A stretch of DNA of 64,000 bases from Chrysomallon squamiferum (Eukaryota; Mollusca; Gastropoda; Neomphalida; Peltospiridae), in NCBI GenBank assembly GCA_012295275.1, contig CM022673.1, forward strand, positions 21,382,913-21,446,912. The letters are read 5' to 3'. Shown piece by piece: positions 1 to 12,672 of the stretch. The notes under the pieces were generated by a model that saw only the letters and a list, made by a program, of their open reading frames with translations, had not been told where the DNA came from and searched no databases. The position numbers were made by a program, and so were the translations under genes. How positions within the stretch are numbered: the first letter of the stretch is position 1; every line of letters starts with the position of its first letter.

Positions 1-447
1 TATATCGAATTATAGTTTTATATGCACGCATTTTCACAAAAATAATCCAGTTACGAAAGCCGCAGGACATGATGGTTTGGTAATATGAACACCCATCCTA
101 TCAGTGTAAGTCATAAACAGTTCAGAAAATAGACTGAATAAATAAAATAATTGAATTTGGGAGTTTGAAAACTTCCGTGAGCTCACGGAAACTTCCGATC
201 GAAATGCAAGATGTCAGCGTAGAGCGCGATCAATTCTTTTAAACATGGATTGCAATCAATTCTACATGGATTACTAAAAGTAATTTGGGGAAATATGTCA
301 TTTAATCAACGCCTCATATACAGAGATGGCTGTTATTGAGTAGAAATTGCTGCAGAGGTCTAAACCTTTTTTTTCGTTGCCGTTTCTTATTTTCAGATAT
401 TATGACGTCGCCAGCCAAAAAAAAAAAAATATATATATATAACAAAA

Positions 448-507
<60 letters not shown>

Positions 508-1766
508 AAAAAATAATAATAATAATTTTCAGAAATTGAAAAAAAAAAAAATTTAATGTCCGTCAACCGGCCGTATAAAAAACAAGTTAAAAATTGTTCA
601 CTTTTTTCGTTAAAACAAGCATTCAGCTTCTAAAGCATGTACTATTATGTATGCAAACAATGAGTTTCCTATTTTTATTTTAAAAAAATCATTGGAACAT
701 TTAGTAAATGTTCCATTTAAATAATCTGTTAAACTTAATCGACCATTTTCGTTCGGTACGATTTTTTTCAAATGTTCAGTTGCTATTTTTTCACTGTTTC
801 GTTTTATTTTCGGATTTTCAGTTACGTCGTTCCGAGAAATTCATCTAACAAAGTAAACTGATATTTATCTCATTCTCCATTCAAACATACAGTAAATTAC
901 TGCAAGATTTTGAGGTTGGGAATTCGCCATTGCTATTAAAACAAACAAACCAAAAATCAAAAAAGTAGCGAGCGCCCCTATCGACCGTTAGCATTGCTAT
1001 ATTCAGGTCATTCAATCATAAAAAAAAAAAAAAAAAAAAAAAAATAACTATAATAATAAATAAATAAATAAAAAATAAAAAATCATGCTTTTCATTTTAC
1101 CTTACAAAACAATTTTATATTAAATTTAAGCAGTTTTCCAGTAAAATAAAATATACTAAACAATACTGTAACAAATAATTTTTATTCCAAATCTTTTATA
1201 ATAGGAGAAATATATATTTTTTTGGGAGAATTATTTATTTACTAAATAACATCATTAATATTATCCATCTTTTGATATTCATTCATTATCAGAACTATTC
1301 CTACATTTTATGATTATTATTTAACAAAAATAATGTGTAAACTGGAATTAATATGATTTCAGAATTTTGTGATCCTTCTAACAAATATATGTTAACAACA
1401 TCACTAACTTTTTAAAATTTTAGTTGTATGAGATTATATAATGATGATTTCAGCATTATCACAAAGTCTGAATAAGTTTCGCATAGAAAAACACAGCATA
1501 ACCTTTGATGTAAACAAGTCACAAATATGTTTGAGAATTTCAAATAGTAACATATGTAATTAAGTGAAAGTAGCTCCTGCTATCCACACCTCCATACTAC
1601 ATTGTATAATTGCTTTGTGAACTCAATGAATATGTATTATGTATTTAAACTTATGTCCATTTAGAATTTATCAGTGTATGTGGGCAATGTACATTATAAA
1701 CCACATTAAAAATATTTAGTATATATATCACTTTAATATCTATAATATCCATATTAATATTTGCAG
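1..1766. other. No gene seen; upstream intron of gene 1
   Basis: No coding exon could be supported here. The sequence is AT-rich with an (AAT)n run around 450-500 and long A tracts. The first recognised exon begins at 1767 in the middle of a CCP domain, in phase 2, so the first half of that domain must lie further upstream. This stretch is therefore most likely intron, and the promoter and signal peptide of gene 1 are outside the window. Confidence 0.6.
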
Positions 1767-1888
1767 CACATGTACAGCAACATGCAACCCAGGATATGAA
1801 TTTGAAACCAAAGAGACAACTGTGGAACGTGGATGTGATAATTACAATGGGAAATATTTTGATGATACAACAATTCCAAAATGTCTTC
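1767..1888 (+). CDS. Exon 1: C-terminal half of a sushi/CCP domain
   Basis: The exon opens after TTTGCAG and ends before GTAAGT. It encodes two Cys near its start (CTATC), the CCP-like NPGYEF core, a further Cys and a terminal PKC. A phase 2 intron splits the domain, a common position in CCP domains. The first half is upstream and unseen. CCP domains are usually protein-binding modules of extracellular proteins. Confidence 0.65.
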
Positions 1889-4800
1889 GTAAGTACATAG
1901 TTGTATCTTCAGAAAAATATGTATTCATGACAGCTGGAATAACCAGTGGTTTAAAATTAATTATACTGTAAAAACTGTTACAAAAATATTAAGTTTGCCA
2001 AAAAAAAAAACAACGAAAAAACAACATAACTGCTCCTTAAATACATATCAAACTCCATAGAGAAAAAAAATAAATAAAAAAAAGTAATTATATACTGAAA
2101 TGCTATTTTGTACAATATCAACTAAATTACCTTTCAGCTGTGTGTAATCCAAACTGTCTTAATGGAGGAACATGTATAGGGCCAAACCAGTGTCAGTGTA
2201 CTAGTGAATTCACTGGCAAATTTTGTCTAACACGTAAGTCTTTAAAAAGAAGATGCCGAAATTAACATCTGCATATGTGATTTTATATTTCTTAATTAAC
2301 ACTAAGCTTTAGATTCTAGCAGTTGCCGGTTATTAGTAGAATGCCCCCAAAAAACAAATCTCAAAATAAGTTTTCGCTTTTTTTAGTGAAATACAAGAAA
2401 TTAATTCATTTTATTAGACCATTAATATATGGTCAAAGATAAGGTAATTACATATTATAGAATCATTCACTTATTTTATTTGGTTATTATTATTTCTGTT
2501 GCTACACTTGAAAATTAATTTAAATTATTTTACTTTTTGTTTCGTAATGTTTTTTTTATTTTCATAATTATTTCTAAAAACATTTATTGTATATTGATTT
2601 GACAATTTAAATTATTTGTTTACAAAATTGATAATTACTTAGTACAATAAAATCAATAAGAGGTGTTCTGTTATTATTATTTCTAAAAACACTTGACCTT
2701 AATAAATTTAATTTTTACAATAATTAGGTTTCATGCATGATAAAACAGGCCTGGTACTTCAATTCTGACATATTGTTTTATTTTTAAGATGTTGACAAAT
2801 GTGCATCACCACCAGCTCCACAAAATGGGAATATTCAATGTTCCACTGACATAGATGCAACTGCTACAACTTGTGTTGTTACCTGCAAGCCCAGTTTTAA
2901 GTTTGAGAAGCCTCCAGCTTCCGAGTACAAGTGTACAGCAGATGGAACATGGACACCACCTAAAGAATCCATTCCAAATTGCATTTTGGGTATTTGACAT
3001 TAAAATAAAACATTTGCATAAAATTTTGTGTCATTTTTATTTTTAATGTTTTTATTGTTAATTTTGTAAAGAGATGAGTTTTGCTGAAATACTTTTTGAT
3101 ACTTTTTGTTGACATTTCAAGCATTTAGGCATCCATTATGGCCAAAAAAAAAAAAAAAATGTTTGTGTGTGTGTGTGTGTGTGTGCGTGCATGCAAGGAA
3201 TGATTAAAAAGGCATAAAGTTGTGATTATATTTACAAAATGTTTTAAAAACTGCTGACTAAACATACATCTTTTTTCTTTTGTTATTTCAGACACAACAC
3301 CAAAACCACAAGGTAATCAAATAAATCCAGTATTTTAAATTGAAAGAAATGATTGTTACTTTTACATCAAATTCTGCAGTTCACAAAATAAATCGGTAAT
3401 ATTTCTAAATCTAACACTATTTTTGGGTATTTGCATATTAGGTTATTTTAATGAAACAAATTAATTAATCCAAATGACAAATTATTTCTGGGGTTAAAGT
3501 TTAATTATTTGACATTATGCACATTTATCTACTGAACAATTAATATACTTTAATATATATAATTAACACAATGTTTCAGTTCATTTGGGTAAAGCATCTT
3601 GTGTGGCATGGGGTCAAGATCATTACCGGACATTTGATGGAAAAATCTACACATTTACTGGTCAATGTCGCTATTTGCTGACTAAAGACTGTTCATTCAA
3701 TACATTTGACATCCATGTTATCAACGACAGAAACTGTCAAAGCCAGTGCTACAGAGAACTTGACATTTATCAGGGAAGCACTAAAATCTCACTGCGTCAT
3801 GCAGCCAGTGGACCGCTAATCACTTGGGACTCTGATGTTGTCAGTATTCCCAGTTCAAGAGACGGTGTTGTTTTTGAACAGATTGGTTCATACATCACTG
3901 TGTATAGCAGTTTGGGTTACAAGATCAAGTGGGATGGTAGGGAATCTGTGTTTGTGCAGGTGTCAGCAGATCTGAAAGGAAAAACATGTGGTCTCTGTGG
4001 AGTTTATGATGGGAATCCAAGCAATGATTTCACAGCAGATGGAGGAGCCATTGTCCAATCAGCTGCCAGTTTTGGAACAAGTTGGAAGAAAACAATGTTG
4101 AATGAAGGTTTAAAATACTATACTTCGTTTATTAAACAATGGAATTAATTGAAGGATGTTATTTTTGAGATATCTGATCATCTCTATTCATATTTATTAA
4201 ACATATATAGATTCATATTTCCTTTGATCAGTAAATAAAAATAATAATCATGGTCTTTTCAAATCTGATTTGAAAAAAGTAATGAAAATTATCTCCTATT
4301 AAATGTTTTTATAATGGTAATAAAGCATTTTAAATAATGTTTACAAATCTGTATGTTTATGTTGCAGCTGCATGTCCTGATGTACCACAAAAGACAGCAT
4401 GTCAAACAGACACCCCAGAACATATCCACATAAACAACTTGGCTACAACCAACTGTGAACAGCTTTTGAATGACAATTCATTCAGTGCCTGCAGAGCTGT
4501 AAGTTGTTGGTTAACTGGATAAATTTTAATTAATATCTAAATTCTGGATACTTATTATGTTTTCTAAATGGATTAAGTCAGTTTTAGTAATGATTTGTAA
4601 GAAAATGATAATGATTTAATTTGAATGTTCTTAAAAGCCTTAAATACTTTTCTTCTTAAATTATTCATATTTTAAACTGATTTTGTTATTTAAGGAATGC
4701 ATAAAGAAAAGCAATAATATCAGATTCTTGCATTTTGCATAACTGAATCTTTGTTAGTACCTATTTCACAATATAAATATTTTATTTAAATATATCATAA

Positions 4801-7800
4801 AAGTATCAGGAAGACTTTACTTTCTTCGTTCACTACAGGTCATTGATCCAGCTCCCTACGTGTCTTCATGCAAAGCTGACTGCTGTGCAAATGGTGGAGC
4901 TACAAATTGCTCTTGTAACACATTTGAAGCTTATTCCAGGGCCTGTTTACAAAAAAATTTGAAAATGTCATGGAGAACAACTACCAGATGCCGTAAGTAC
5001 ATTTGCATCAGATTGGTAATCAGTTAAAAAAAAATAATTTCAAATTAAATACATCTTATTAAAACTATATTATTTAACTCTGTCAGCAATATTTTTTACA
5101 CCTGAGTAAACTGAAAGGAAACTGAACTTCTTAATTTTTATTTTCAATTTCAGCTATGCCATGTCCTAGTAAAATGATATATAAAGAATGTGGAAGTTCC
5201 TGTCAGAAGAAATGTACAGATTTATCACCCACATGCACTGACCACGCCTGTGTGGATGGATGTTTCTGTCAGGATGGAACTATCATGCACAATGGCCAGT
5301 GCATTCCACCAGAAGACTGTCCATGTGAACATCCACTTAACAAAAGTCAGGAATTCCAAAAAGGAGAGACAATTCCTCAGGACTGCAACACATGGTAATT
5401 GTTTTTTTCAAGTAAAAAAAAAAAAAATTTTTTTTTTTTAAATAGGACAGTGAAAAATGAATGTTATACTGATAAAACTTGTAAAAGAAGGGATGTCTTT
5501 TTTAATTTTTTTTATAGAAAATGTTGTATCTATATTATAATAACAATATAATGTCATTAAATATTATTTATGAAATTGTCATTGTCATCCTAATAATTAT
5601 ATATAGGAATATAATGAAATGTGTTTTATTTTGAAGCACATGCAAGTCTGGTCACTGGGACTGCACAACAAAGAAGTGTGAGAAGACATGCTCAGCTATT
5701 GGAGATCCTCATTATATGACATTTGATGGAAAGCGCTTCAATTTCATGGGGACCTGCTCATATTACATGATCAAGAATCCAGACTTTGATATCATAGTGG
5801 ACAACATCAAATGTGGACATGGGGTTGCTTCCTGTACCAAATCTGTTACAATTGACATCAAAGGTCATGTGATCAAACTAGATCACAATCATCAGTTATT
5901 TGTTGATGGCAGACAGATCACACAGTTACCATATGAATTGAATGGAATTAAAATCAAAATGGTCTCATCTCTGTTCATGCAGGTATGTTCCTCCATATTT
6001 TTTATTTTGATTGTTTGATTAATTATCTATCTGCTTGTCCATCCATCCATTAATTCACTCATATCTATATTATGTTGTTAGTTTGCCAGTTAAATTGAAT
6101 TATGAATTTTGTTCTTTACAGATGGATCTAGGCAATGGGATATCTATCCTATGGGATGGTCGGACAAGAGCATACATCAAGGCTCCTCCTTCATTTATGA
6201 CACATATAATGGGTCTGTGTGGTTACTTTGATGGCAATCAGAACAATGACTTTAAGACCAAAGAAGGAGATATTGAGACAAACGTCAATGCATTTGGAAA
6301 CAAGTGGAAGACTGAACCCAGTTGCAAAGACATGCCAGTAACTCCTGTGCCCCATCCATGTGATGTTAATGCACAGAGAAAAGTGAAATCCCAGGAGGCA
6401 TGTGATCATCTGAAAAGTGATGTTTTCAAGGGTGAGATTTAAATAACTGGAATGATAAAATTATATTTTTAAAACATTACTATTCTCTGTTTGTATGTTA
6501 ATTTATTTTCTTTATTTTATTTTATTTCAATAACATTACTTTATTTTTACTTTAACTCTGCTGTTCTGCATTATTTTGGGTTTTATTTATTTATTATAGG
6601 TAAATTTATTGGTGGTGTCAACATTTAAAAAAATTAATAACAGTAAATTGCTGCAAGATAATCACCATAAAATTTACTTTTCTTGTTATATGTTTTTAAA
6701 TTATGTTATGTTAGTGTTTTCTCTTCTGTTATTTTGGATTATTGAAATATCAATTTCTCATTCAGCCTGTCATGCTGTGCTTGACCCTAATGAATTCTAT
6801 GAGGACTGTCTCTATGATGTGTGTGCTTGCACTGACAACCTCAAGGACTGCATGTGTCCCAATTTGGGAACATATGCTGACAACTGTGCTGCCAAAGGAA
6901 TCCGTATTAACTGGAGATTTCTGATTCCTGACTGTGGTATGTATTTAGAACACCAATTTTATCCTGGCAGGTTTCAAGCAATTATTTTTAAGTAATATAT
7001 TTTCATTTTTATGGTATATATTTTCCAGCAATAGCATTATGTTTTCTGAAAATCTTGATGAAAATAAAATCAGAATATTTGAAAGCATTGTTAATTCTTC
7101 TTATCAGTCTTTTGTTTGTTTTTCAAAAAATGTTCAATACTTTTTTATCTGCAAAATTATTATTATTTTATTTTCATATTTTATAAATTCCAGATTTACT
7201 ATTTTAAAAACCCATTGTTATGTGTATTTTTAACAATTGTGTGTTTTGTGAGGAAGAAATTAGAGGGTGATTAAATGAATGAAAGAATGAATTTCCTTTA
7301 TCACAGGTTTCCTGTAAAAACAAAATGAATCAATAAATATTGTTTCTCAAAAAATATATATGTAATAGAATATCCAGAATATATTTTATGAAGAACAAAA
7401 TCAAGTTGTAAAAAATATTACTTGGATTGTTATTAATGTGATTTTTATTTTACAGCCATACAGTGTCCAGGTGGTCAGGAATACCAAGTGTGTGGTAGTC
7501 CATGTGCACGGACCTGTCGAAACCTGGCTGAAAATGAGCACTGTGGTGAGAACAACAAATGTGTGGAGGGTTGCAACTGCCCACAAGGTCAGACACTTGA
7601 TGCCAATGACCAGTGTGTAGATATAGCTCTGTGTCCATGTCTTTTTGACAATCGTGAATACGCTCCAGGCTTTGTCACTTCAAAGGATGGAGATATATGG
7701 TAAATATTTATGTTAACACACTGGTCTGAAAACAAACAAGGCAAAAAAAACACTAACAATGTCTCTATTTCTGATTTCACATTTAGATTTAACTGAAAAT

Positions 7801-10800
7801 TTTGATCTTAAAATATGCTGTATTAAGAATACAGAAATAAGTTCTAAAAAAATAAGGAAACTTTTAAAATATTTTAAGATATTTTATATACAAATCCATT
7901 TTGCATTAAATAGTAAAAGCACTGAACTCTTTGTCACAAAATTATATTCTTTATTTTAAGTGTATGTGCTGGAGCTAAATGGAATTGCCAGCCTATACCA
8001 ACTTCAGGTCCTACAGGTACACCTGTACTTATCAACAACACTACCATCCAGTCAATTTGTCCTGATACCATGGAATACAGTACTTGTGTTACTTCCTGTC
8101 CTGTTACTTGTGATAACATGCATGATCCACCCACATGTAGTCAAACTAAGTGTACATCTGGATGTGTCTGCAAACCAGGTTATGTCAGGGAAGGAAATGA
8201 TTGTGTCAATGCTACAATGTGTCCTTGCCATCACGGTGGCAAAGCTTTCTATGAAGGTGACAAAATAACCATGGACTGTAACCAATGGTAAGCAAAGACC
8301 ACTCATTTTTTTATTTAAATAGTGAAAACCTAAATCTTGTAATTTTTTTTTTATATATAATTTTCAAATGTAATAACATTATTCTTTTAGCAATCTTCAA
8401 AATATTTTTCTATATTATTATTGATCTTGGAACATATTTAATGTTAATTTTCAGCACAAGTTTAATATTTATAAGTATATTTATTATTAATTTATGGTGG
8501 TTTTGCAGTGTGTGTAAGAGTCGTAAATGGGAATGTGAAGACAAAGATTGTCCAGCTATTTGCAGCACTGTTGGAGACTCACATTACACAACATTTGATG
8601 GCAAACCGTTTCAGTTTCAGGTAAGAAAGTACAGAAATAAATATGAATTAGTCTTAAAGGCAATGGTAAAATAAATACTTTTAGTACATATTTAACTGAA
8701 TCTGTATCTTGGAGGAGTAATGGTGTGCTTTTTTATTTTTATTTTTCTTGTTTGCAACATTTTTATTAGAAACATATAATAAAGACTTGATTAGAATAAT
8801 AAAATCGATCACACAATATTTTCTGTGTTGTTTTATCTAGGGCACATGTGTGTACACATTAGTAAAATCAACATCAACTAATCCAGCTAAGTTCCAGGTG
8901 ACAGCAGAAAATATTCCTTGTGGCACATCTGGAGTAACATGCACCAAGTCTATTGAAATCACTGTTGGAGAGCCTGGAGAACCCAACTTCTACCGACTTG
9001 AATTAATCCGCGGAAAGCCTGTAATACCTGATCCTGGTTCACCATTCACTGTAAAAGATGTGGGAAGTTTTGTGTACATAAATACAAGCCTGGGCTTCAG
9101 CATTCAGTGGGATAAAGGGACACGAGTGTACATTCGACTTGAAACAAAACATAGAAATAAAGTAAAGATGTCTTCTGTTTTACTTTTTTCTGTTAATTAG
9201 AATTATTTTTGAGAGTTAAATTAAATATAAACAAATTCTATTAATTCCAGATCTTTATTCAAAATAACTTTTAATGGATATTATAAAATAATGTGAATAA
9301 AATTTATTATCAATACTTTTTATATCTTACCCAGTATATGTTTATTATCTAAGGTTGGCTTTAAATTTTTTATTACAGATAATTAAAAAATAGGTCAGGG
9401 ATAACACATTTAATTTTTTAATTTTATAGATTTAATACATTATTTGACATTTTCCAGGTTGCAGGTCTTTGTGGCAATTACAATGGAGATCAAAAAGATG
9501 ACTTCAAAATGCCACAAGGTGGACCACCAGCTGTTTCGGCTACAGCTTTTGGAGACAGTTGGAAAGTGTATGACTACTGCTCCCCATCTAAGTCTGTTGT
9601 AGACACTTGCCAAGTGAGTCCCCATAGGAAACCTTGGGCTCAGAAGAAATGTGGCATCATTCAGTCAGACTTGTTTGAGCCATGCCATGCTGTTGTTGAT
9701 TACCAACCTTTCTTGGACAGATGTATTTTTGATGCTTGTGCATGTGATTTAGGAGGAGACTGTGAATGTCTCTGTACAGCCATTGCAGCATATGCTCATG
9801 AGTGTGCTGTCAAAGGAACTCCTATTCACTGGAGAAGTAATGAACTGTGTGGTAGGTTGAATGGACAAAACTGTTTATAATTGAAAGAAAAAACAATTAA
9901 AAATGTTATTTAATCACTTAATATTGAAAACAAAACCTTTGACTGAAAAACTGAGCTTTACCTCATTCTCACCTGTTAACTCACTTTTTGTTCAAACACC
10001 AGCAAATATTTTAAAATAGTTTCAATTTTTATTTGCAGCACTGGACTGTCCAGATTGTATGATATATAGCCCATGTGTATCTACCTGTCCAAAAAAGACC
10101 TGTGACAACCATCTTGTCTATGACAAAATTACAGTAGACTGCAGAAAGGATCTGTGTTTTGAAGGATGTGATCTTCAGTCATGTCCCACAGGGCAGGTCT
10201 TTGATGGAAATGTGTCTCCAATGAAGTGTATCCCAGAACCTTTCTGCAACACAACAGCATGCATCATCAATGGAAAAAAGTACAGAGAAGGCGAAAGAAT
10301 TGATGATCCTAAGGCTTGCCGAATAGACTGTGAAATCTGGTATCCTGTTATATATGTATTGCATGAACCAATTTATCTGTATTAATATTTAATAAGATGT
10401 TTAAGTATATTGGTTTTTGATTTTATTAAATCTGTTAAATGTATTGCAAATTTAATATTTTTAAAATTTTACAGCTGTAAAATAAAAATGTATATAATTT
10501 TAAAATTTACTCTGTTTTGCCTATACTTTTGTTAAATCTTTTTTATTATCACTGTTAAATGATTCATACTTTGTGCACAGATATATTAAATCATAAAACA
10601 GTAGCATGCCTCGTTTTAAAATTTCAATAAAACCAACAAATCCTGTACTGTGTAATTTTCTTTTTCCCAAAAGTACTTGCAACAGTGGGCAGCTGAAGCG
10701 AATGGGCTTCTGCACTGGAACAACTCCTTACATTGTCCAGCCTACAATCTCTCCAACAGCCTTGCCACCAGTGTCACCCACAGTTCACATAGGAAAGTTT

Positions 10801-12622
10801 TCAGCAAAGTGCACCAAAACTGGATGGACACAGTGGATGAGTGCCAGTACTCCATCACCAGCCAATCGAGGAGATATTGAAAGCATTGACAACCTGCGTA
10901 AGAAGTACTCCTTCTGTTCAGAGAATCAGATGGAAAGTATTGAGTGTCGTGTGGTGGGACCAGGACCGATGGCTAGCTATGCAGGGCAGACAATATCATG
11001 TGATTTGCCTGAAGGATTCAAATGCTTGCACATCGACCAAACAAATGGTGACATGTGCTATGATTATGAAGTGCGATTCAGTTGTGACTGTAAGTGAACT
11101 TGAATCTGAACTCTTAATTTCTTTCACATTAAATTTTCATCAAAACAGTTTTAGTTAAAGTCTTCACTGAAGACTGCATGGATCTGAGAGAACTCAGTTT
11201 GATTGTTTATTTTTCTTTTGCATAATTTTTCACACAGTCTTTAAATAAAGACACTAAACTGTGTCCTTTGTTGCTTTTGTATAAAAAGTGTATACATGGT
11301 GGGGTTGTCATAATTATATATGCTACGTGTGGATAACGTATTTTAAATACTGATCAAGCTAGCAGCTGTATTGTACCCAGTTGTTAGGTTTTAGTACATA
11401 TAAAATGCTTATGAAGTATCTATCTTCACAAACCCCCACCCTCGGAAAGTAACCATAACTTTTAGAATTTTGGTTTTTGTTAAATAATAATAATTATGAT
11501 AATTAATTAGAGATGATTTTATTTTTTTATTTATTTTTTTTAAATTGTTTTTATATTTTACATCTAGTTATTTTGTTTTACCATTTCTGACCTATGACTC
11601 ATGACTTTAATTCTGGTTGTTTAAGAAATGCTACCAGATTTTGGAATGAGCTGACAGTATTGTTTTTAATCAGTTATTTAATGAGGTTATACACAAAACA
11701 AGGTCAGTGTCTCAGTTGAGGATTCATGGATAACGGCTTTCCAACGGAGCTGTAAATAAATTCTGGACTTTCTGAACTTATTTTTATAAAGAGGCTGCAG
11801 CCAATTTGTATTTAAAAATATATGGAATTATTTTAGTATATATATATATATATATTTACATATATATCTAAAGCTCAGTGTAGTATTAGTTGTTTGGGTT
11901 TATATGCCTGTGATAAATAATGTAAGTACTGCTTAACATAGTTGATAGATAGCTGAAAATTTAACAGTAGTAGAGGATGCTTGCATTAGATGCTATACAT
12001 AGAACTGGATAACGTTATCCGCATGTATGTAGATTTAAAGTTACTTCTTAAATACTGTAATATTTTGGTACTGCAAAATATTGGTTAATTTGTTATCGAA
12101 GATTAGAAAAGCATGCTTTGAAAATGACATTTTTGTCACAGTAATGCAGTATCAAGATGTTCATGGTATTTGAGATTTGATAATCTTTAATTATAAATAA
12201 TGTGTAATTATATGTAACAGAAATTTATTGTTTTAAGTTGATTAATAAGGGAAAATAAGAATTATTAAAATTATTTTGGTTCCAAGAATTATTAAAAAAA
12301 AAAAAAAGATATAGTATTTAATATTTTTTAATAAATAATTTTGGATAAATTTGTTTATTACATTGATTTAGAAAAAATTAATAATTCGTTAATTAATAAG
12401 AAAAAATTCTTACCCCCAAAAATGTAATGTTACAGTAGGTTTTCTTTGAACAGTGTATAAATATGAAACCTAATTATTTTCAGGTCACAGAAGCCTCACT
12501 AAAGAACCTATCATAGGACCAATTTTGAGTCCAACTCCTTCACCTTCAACTAATGGATCAGGTTAGTGAATTTTTTAGTTGGTTTGTATGGCTATTTGTA
12601 TTTATGTGCGAATGTGAATGTG

Positions 12623-12672
<50 letters not shown>

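Noticed and set aside
1-1766. Search for the first half of the CCP domain and a promoter
   Set aside because: No segment with the CCP start pattern and a phase 2 donor was found; A-rich and AAT repeats dominate.
10867-10875. RGD cell-attachment motif in WxxW domain 1
   Set aside because: The GD is a conserved part of the domain (GGD, EGD, HGD in other copies) and Arg occurs only here, so an integrin site is not supported.
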